Assembly: GCA_026397695.1 (NCBI GenBank)
Contig: JAPLUJ010000218.1
Location: forward strand, 1-11,530
Reading direction: 5' to 3'
Length of the DNA: 11,530 bases
From: Verrucomicrobiota bacterium
Lineage (GTDB): Bacteria > Verrucomicrobiota > Verrucomicrobiia > Verrucomicrobiales > Akkermansiaceae
The stretch's first letter is position 1. Every line of letters starts with the position of its first letter. Of the stretch, positions 7,035 through 11,530 are shown piece by piece. The notes under the pieces were generated by a model that was not told where the DNA came from, did no database searches, and worked only from the letters and a program-made list of their open reading frames with translations. A program made the position numbers and the translations under genes.

Positions 7035-8519
7035 ATGGCCCAACCTCCGCACATCCCATCCATCGGCTCCTTGCGGGATGCCGACGCCTTCGCACGTCAC
7101 CTGCTGGATGCCGGGATCCAGTTGCCGTTCGACCGTCAATTGCAGTCCGGAGCCGCCTCACCGCTGGGCCGGCCGCTCACCTGCGGGCGGATCACGCTGG
7201 GCAATCGTTTTGCGATCCACCCGATGGAGGGCTGGGATGGCACCGCCGATGGTCGGCCGACCGGACTAACCGAACTCCGCTGGCGGAACTTCGGCCGCAG
7301 CGGTGCCAAGCTGATTTGGGGTGGCGAGGCGGTGGCGGTGCGGCACGAAGGACGCGCCAACCCTCACCAACTACTCATCAATGAAAGCACCCGCGGCGAC
7401 CTTGCCCGCCTCCGCGAAACGCTCGTCGCGGCCCATCGCGAGGCGACCGGCTCGGACGACGGCCTGTTAGTCGGCCTGCAACTCACCCATTCCGGCCGCT
7501 ATTGCCAGCCAAACGCCAGGTTGCGCCACGAACCGAAGATTCTCTATCGACATCCGCTGCTCGACCGCCGCCTCGGCCTGCCCCCGGACTATCCGGTTCT
7601 AACGGATGGTCACATCCGCTGTTTGATCGAGGACTTTCATCGCGCGGCCCTGCTGGCTCGCGATGCCGGCTTTGGTTTCGTGGACATCAAGCATTGCCAC
7701 GGCTATCTCGGGCATGAATTTCTCAGCGCCCACACGCGCGACGGCGACTATGGCGGAAGTTTTGAAAACCGGACCCGTTTCCTGCGCGAGATCGTCGCGG
7801 GCATCCGCACCACCGTCCCGGACCTCGAGATCGGCGTGCGGCTGTCTGCATTTGACATGGTGCCGTTCCGCCCGGACCCGCAACGTTCGACTCCCGGCCG
7901 CCCCGGCCCGGGCGTGCCGGAGTTGCCGCCGGAGTGCCTGCCCTATCGCTGGGGCTTCGGCGTGGACGCGGCAAACCCGCTGCAGCCAGATCTAACGGAA
8001 CCGCTGCGGTTTCTCGCCCTGCTTCGCGACCTGGACATCCGCCTAGTGAACTTGAGCGCCGGATCGCCCTACTATAACCCGCATATCCAGCGCCCCGCAT
8101 TGTTTCCCCCGTCCGATGGCTACCTGCCGCCGGAAGACCCGCTCGTCGGCGTGGCACGCCAAATCGCAGTCGTCCGGCAGCTCAAACAGCAATTCCCCGA
8201 GCTGATCCTGGTCGGCACCGGTTATACCTATCTGCAGGACTTCCTGCCGCATGTCGCGCAGGCGGCGGTGGCCGGGGGCTGGGTTGACTGCGTCGGTCTC
8301 GGGCGCATGGTGCTGGCCTATCCCGAATTCCCGCTCGATGTGATCGCCGGCCGGCCGTTGGCCCGCAAGCGCATCTGCCGGACTTTCAGTGACTGCACCA
8401 CCGCACCCCGCAATGGGTTGCCATCAGGGTGCTACCCGTTAGATAATGCCTACAAGGCGAGCGGCTTCGCCGCACGGCTCAAGGAGATCAAAAAGTCGGA
8501 CCCACAACCCACGCCATGA
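7035..8519 (+). CDS. Old Yellow Enzyme-family NADH:flavin oxidoreductase
   Basis: This 494-aa cytoplasmic flavoprotein belongs to the OYE/2,4-dienoyl-CoA reductase-type TIM barrels, which use FMN and NAD(P)H usually to reduce activated C=C bonds. Evidence: [10 protein letters not shown] (61-70), the flavin-proximal WGGEAVAV (95-102), LQLTHSGR (148-155), the active-site [12 protein letters not shown] (220-231), the hallmark [13 protein letters not shown] (237-249), and the phosphate-binding [14 protein letters not shown] (420-433). Oddities are a Pro-rich insertion at 279-320 after the RLSAFD strand and three C-terminal Cys (C448, C454, C466) spaced unlike the canonical four-Cys Fe-S motif. 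There is no appended FAD/NAD domain as in full 2,4-dienoyl-CoA reductases. Start ATG 7035 is preferred; TTG 6999 in frame is possible. It follows the MFS gene by 53 nt and its stop overlaps the next start (ATGA). The substrate is unknown. Confidence 0.9.
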   Translation: MAQPPHIPSIGSLRDADAFARHLLDAGIQLPFDRQLQSGAASPLGRPLTCGRITLGNRFAIHPMEGWDGTADGRPTGLTELRWRNFGRSGAKLIWGGEAVAVRHEGRANPHQLLINESTRGDLARLRETLVAAHREATGSDDGLLVGLQLTHSGRYCQPNARLRHEPKILYRHPLLDRRLGLPPDYPVLTDGHIRCLIEDFHRAALLARDAGFGFVDIKHCHGYLGHEFLSAHTRDGDYGGSFENRTRFLREIVAGIRTTVPDLEIGVRLSAFDMVPFRPDPQRSTPGRPGPGVPELPPECLPYRWGFGVDAANPLQPDLTEPLRFLALLRDLDIRLVNLSAGSPYYNPHIQRPALFPPSDGYLPPEDPLVGVARQIAVVRQLKQQFPELILVGTGYTYLQDFLPHVAQAAVAGGWVDCVGLGRMVLAYPEFPLDVIAGRPLARKRICRTFSDCTTAPRNGLPSGCYPLDNAYKASGFAARLKEIKKSDPQPTP

Positions 8520-9304
8520 AACGACCCGTCGCATTCATCACCGGTGCCAGCCGCGGAATCGGCCGCGCCATCGCCATCGAATTGGCCCGCCACGGCCACG
8601 ACATCGCCGGCAGCGCGCGCGGATTCGATCCGGCCGACACCAGCCGAGGTCTGTTAGAAGTCAAACAGCGCGTGGAGGAACTCGGGGGCAGGTTCCTGCC
8701 GCTGCAAGGCGACGTCGCAGCGCTCGACGACCACGACCGGATGATCGATGAAATCCATGCGGAGTATGGCCGCCTCGATGTGCTGGTGAACAATGCCGGG
8801 GTGGCTCCCGAACAACGGCTGGATGTGCTGGAAATGCATGCCGCCAGCTATGACCGGGTGCTTGGCATCAACCTGCGCGGGCCGTTTTTTCTCAGCCAAA
8901 ACATCGCCCGTCGCATGCTCCGACAGACCGGGGAAAATCCGGCTGCGACGCGTGCCATTGTGTTCATCACTTCGGTTTCCGCCTATACTTCATCGCTGTC
9001 GCGTGCCGAATACTGCATTTCCAAAGTCGGCCTGAGCATGGCGGCGGCCGTGTTTGCCGACCGGCTTTCCGCTCACGGCATTCAGGTTTACGAAGTCCGC
9101 CCGGGCATCATCCGCACGGACATGACCTCCGCCGTGAAGGAAAAATATGACAAGCGCATCGCGGAAGGCCTGATCCCCCAAATGCGCTGGGGCACGCCGG
9201 AGGATGTAGGCAAGACGGTCGCGGCTCTGGTGGGCGGCAGCTTTAACTACTCGACCGGCGCGGTCATCGAAGTCAGCGGCGGTATGAACGTGCGCCGCCT
9301 CTAA
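8516..9304 (+). CDS. Short-chain dehydrogenase/reductase (FabG-like)
   Basis: This 262-aa classical SDR catalyses NAD(P)-dependent oxidation or reduction of a carbonyl/alcohol pair. Visible elements are the TGASRGIG cofactor loop (9-16), D66 in GDV after strand 4, NNAG (92-95), N119 in GINLRGP, and the catalytic Ser153 or Ser155 (TSVSAY), Y166 and K170 in [16 protein letters not shown] (194-204) and a C-terminal [11 protein letters not shown] complete the family. R35 after the second strand (GSARG) may favour NADP(H). It is annotated by homology style as '3-ketoacyl-ACP reductase', but the operon setting argues for sugar or uronate metabolism; a KduD-like role (2-dehydro-3-deoxygluconate 5-dehydrogenase) is possible, since that enzyme is also an SDR, but is not demonstrated. 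Its ATG overlaps the OYE stop by 4 nt, so the two subunits or steps are likely produced in step. Confidence 0.9.
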   Translation: MKRPVAFITGASRGIGRAIAIELARHGHDIAGSARGFDPADTSRGLLEVKQRVEELGGRFLPLQGDVAALDDHDRMIDEIHAEYGRLDVLVNNAGVAPEQRLDVLEMHAASYDRVLGINLRGPFFLSQNIARRMLRQTGENPAATRAIVFITSVSAYTSSLSRAEYCISKVGLSMAAAVFADRLSAHGIQVYEVRPGIIRTDMTSAVKEKYDKRIAEGLIPQMRWGTPEDVGKTVAALVGGSFNYSTGAVIEVSGGMNVRRL

Positions 9305-9319
9305 CATTGTATATCTATC

Positions 9320-10504
9320 ATGATGAACCCACAGCATATCGACGAAGCGGCATTGCGCCGGCGGCTCGAACAGACATTCGCATTCGGCGTTGCGCAACTC
9401 GCTGGAATGATGGCGAAGTGGCCGGTCGCAAAGCCGGCACCGATCCACACGGAAAACGGCGTCTGGTTCCGCCCGAATTTCATGTGGACCGATTGGTGTC
9501 CCGGCTTCCATGCCGGAATGATGTGGCTGGCGCACGAACGCACCGGCGACGCGTGTTGGCGCGAGGCGGCCGAGGCCTACACTCGCAAACTCGAACCCCG
9601 GAAGTTCGACCGCGATGTCCACGACCTCGGTTTCATCTTCATGTCCACCGCCAACCGTTGGCATAATCTGCTAGCCGATGGCGACCCGGTGAAACAATGG
9701 CTAGCCGACATGTTGGCCACCGCCGGCACGGTGCAGTCATTGCGCTGGAAGAACACCGGCGAAGATCACTATATCTATTCCTTCAATGGCCCGCAGTCGC
9801 TGTTCATTGATGTGATGATGAACATCCGCATACTGTTCCGCGCCCATCAACTCGGCGGCGCGGACGAACTTTACCAGCGCGCGGTGACCCATGCCCGCAC
9901 CACCGAAAAATTCCTGGTGCGCAAGGCCGGACCGCGCCTCGTCGATGGCGATGGCAAGGTGATTCACGAGGCGATCTTCAACCCGGAACTCGGTGAGTTC
10001 CGCAACCTCTCATCCCAGCAGGGCTACTCCCCGTTCACCTGTTGGTCACGCGGCCTGGCATGGGCGATGTATGGTTTCACCGACACTTGGAACTTCACTC
10101 AGGATCCGCTGTTTCTCGAAACCGCCGAGCGCTGTGCCGGATTCTATCTCGAGCACACCCCCGCTCATGGCGTGCCGTATTGGGACTTCGGCGCGCCGAA
10201 CATCCCCAACGAACCGTTAGATAGTTCCGCCGCCGCGATCGCCGCCGGTGCGTTCTGGAAACTCAAGGACATCGGTGAAACCCGCCGCAACCGGGAAATC
10301 TACCGCCTTGCCGCCCTCAATATTTTACAGACCCTCACCGGCAATGATTTCTCTAACGACCCATCGCGGGATGGCATTCTGCGCCATGGCGTCTATCACA
10401 AACCGATGGGTTGGGGCGTGGACGCAGCGCTCATGTGGGGCGACTATTTCTTCATGGAAACCCTGCACGCCGTGCTTGCCGATGCGCCCACCAATGCGCC
10501 GTAA
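9320..10504 (+). CDS. Glycoside hydrolase family 88 (unsaturated glucuronyl hydrolase-like)
   Basis: The 394-aa protein is an (alpha/alpha)6-barrel GH88 enzyme, which removes 4,5-unsaturated uronic acid from the non-reducing end of lyase products by vinyl-ether hydration. The two catalytic Asp are evident: D102 in HDLGF and D164 in FIDVMMN, 62 residues apart, close to the 61 (Asp88 and Asp149) of the characterised Bacillus GL1 enzyme. Other family blocks are WTDWCPGFHAGMMW (56-69), TCWSRGLAWAMYGF, PYWDFGAP, DSSAAAIAAG and the C-terminal GVDAALMWGDYFFMETL. There is no signal peptide, so it works in the cytoplasm on imported fragments, fitting the upstream MFS gene. Tandem ATGs at 9320 and 9323 both fit. 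The gap to the SDR stop is 15 nt, so it is the last gene of the operon. Aglycone preference cannot be read from the sequence. Confidence 0.93.
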   Translation: MMNPQHIDEAALRRRLEQTFAFGVAQLAGMMAKWPVAKPAPIHTENGVWFRPNFMWTDWCPGFHAGMMWLAHERTGDACWREAAEAYTRKLEPRKFDRDVHDLGFIFMSTANRWHNLLADGDPVKQWLADMLATAGTVQSLRWKNTGEDHYIYSFNGPQSLFIDVMMNIRILFRAHQLGGADELYQRAVTHARTTEKFLVRKAGPRLVDGDGKVIHEAIFNPELGEFRNLSSQQGYSPFTCWSRGLAWAMYGFTDTWNFTQDPLFLETAERCAGFYLEHTPAHGVPYWDFGAPNIPNEPLDSSAAAIAAGAFWKLKDIGETRRNREIYRLAALNILQTLTGNDFSNDPSRDGILRHGVYHKPMGWGVDAALMWGDYFFMETLHAVLADAPTNAP

Positions 10505-10533
10505 ACCAGGCCAATACTCGCCGCGTTTAGCGC

Positions 10534-11530
10534 TTAATCTCCCGAAATCACCGCCTTGAGATCCTCCATCGACCACCCGGACGCATCCGCAGCACCGGTC
10601 TCGTCGATGGCCGTCGCAAGTGCTCGCTTCCTGGCCTGCAAACGCAGCACCTTTTCCTCAACCGTGCCTCGCGTCAGCAGACGATAGACCGTGACCGGCC
10701 GGGTCTGCCCGATGCGATGCGCACGGTCGGTCGCTTGCATTTCCGCCGCCGGATTCCACCATGGATCAAAATGAATCACCGTGTCCGCAGCCGTCAAATT
10801 CAAGCCATATCCGCCCGCCTTGAGACTGATCAAAAACACCGCCGGACCATCAGGATCCTGAAAATCCTCCACCAATCGCTGCCGGTTCCGAGTCTGCCCA
10901 TCCAACCTCAAACAACCCCAACCACGCTCGAATATGCATTTCTCGATTTCCAGTAATTGCTTTTGGAATTGACTGAATACCAATACTCTATGATTACCGC
11001 TAATTGCCTCTTCCAACAATTCCATCAGGCGTTGGAGCTTGGCGGAACGCCGTGCCACCAGCAGTCGGTTCCAGCGCTCGTTTCCAAGCAATGCCAGATC
11101 ACAACAAGTCTGGCGGAGCCGCAGCAGGGCGGTGAGCATCTGCATCCTGGCAGCCCCGGAATTTCCCGTGTCGGCGATGGTCTCCACCCGCTTGCGTCCT
11201 TCCACCAGCAGCTCGCGGTACACCGCCTGCTGGTCCGGGCTCAGGTCACAGTATTCATCGATGAAGAGTTTGGACGGCAGCTCGGGGGCGACCTGTTCCT
11301 TGGTGCGACGCAATAGAAACGGCTGGGTTTTGAGTTTCAAGCGTTCCATGACCGCCCCGGCGGACTCACCCTCGGCGAGTGGCAGTTCGTAGCGCGCGCG
11401 GAATTCCTCGCGTCCGCCCAACCAACCGGGCTGAATGAAACGGAACACCGACCACAAATCCCGCACGCCGTTTTCCACCGGCGTGCCAGTGAGCGCAATC
11501 CGGTGCGACGCACGCAATTTGGCTACCGCA
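10534..11530 (-). CDS. SNF2-family DEAD/H helicase, C-terminal part (5' end beyond window)
   Basis: The visible 331 residues are the end of a bacterial SNF2/RapA-like ATPase, a DNA translocase that remodels protein-nucleic-acid complexes. The frame is open to the window edge, so the N-terminal Walker A and DEAH boxes are outside. Present are motif III IALTGTPVENGVRDLWS near the N-end, and then the whole helicase-C lobe: VLVFSQF (motif IV), RLDGQTRNRQRLVEDF, LISLKAGGYGLNLTAAD (motif V) and QATDRAHRIGQ (motif VI with arginine finger). It ends in VEEKVLRLQARKRALATAID plus a short tail. The stop (TAA 10534-10536) is 29 nt from the convergent GH88 stop, and I see no terminator between them. It is unrelated in function to the operon it faces. 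Family assignment is firm; the biological role is not determined. Confidence 0.95.
   Translation of the reverse strand, partial: AVAKLRASHRIALTGTPVENGVRDLWSVFRFIQPGWLGGREEFRARYELPLAEGESAGAVMERLKLKTQPFLLRRTKEQVAPELPSKLFIDEYCDLSPDQQAVYRELLVEGRKRVETIADTGNSGAARMQMLTALLRLRQTCCDLALLGNERWNRLLVARRSAKLQRLMELLEEAISGNHRVLVFSQFQKQLLEIEKCIFERGWGCLRLDGQTRNRQRLVEDFQDPDGPAVFLISLKAGGYGLNLTAADTVIHFDPWWNPAAEMQATDRAHRIGQTRPVTVYRLLTRGTVEEKVLRLQARKRALATAIDETGAADASGWSMEDLKAVISGD

Noticed and set aside
10505..10533. Bidirectional terminator between the convergent GH88 and SNF2 genes.
   Set aside because: The 29-nt gap shows no stable hairpin with a T-run.

Overview
The window is an 11.5 kb GC-rich, densely coding bacterial fragment with no RNA genes, insertion sequences or CRISPR. 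Gene content suggests Verrucomicrobiota or a relative: a 'WPQFRG' PQQ-type beta-propeller secreted protein, a GH88 unsaturated-uronyl hydrolase beside an Old-Yellow-Enzyme-type oxidoreductase, an AbiEii-like nucleotidyltransferase, and few Shine-Dalgarno sequences. This taxonomic guess is inference; there is no rRNA or marker gene to settle it.

Left block (1-4436, all minus strand). The 5' part of rnhB (RNase HII) sits 3 nt downstream of a small CAP/SCP-domain lipoprotein gene. Then come a TonB-dependent outer-membrane receptor and a secreted PQQ-repeat beta-propeller protein. The intergenic gaps are 131-147 nt, so the receptor and propeller may be separate transcription units.

Middle (4437-5757). 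A two-gene minus-strand unit, a 76-aa unrecognised protein followed with a 10-nt overlap by an AbiEii-like nucleotidyltransferase, looks like a toxin-antitoxin or defence pair. A plausible promoter would make its first gene nearly leaderless. Its upstream side diverges from the next block across about 100 nt.

Right block (5758-10504, plus strand). A tightly packed four-gene operon encodes an MFS importer, an OYE-family NADH:flavin oxidoreductase, an SDR oxidoreductase (ATGA overlap with the OYE gene) and a cytoplasmic GH88 hydrolase. Read together, it looks like uptake and intracellular processing of an unsaturated-uronate-containing saccharide or conjugate; the exact substrate and the job of the OYE/SDR pair are unknown. 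Facing it (10534-11530, minus) is the C-terminal half of an SNF2-family helicase cut by the window edge.

The most unusual non-gene signal is the hexamer TCTAAC/GTTAGA. It occurs 14 times on the two strands, far more than base composition predicts, is largely carried on otherwise rare Leu TTA/CTA codons, and is found 14-20 nt before three start codons.
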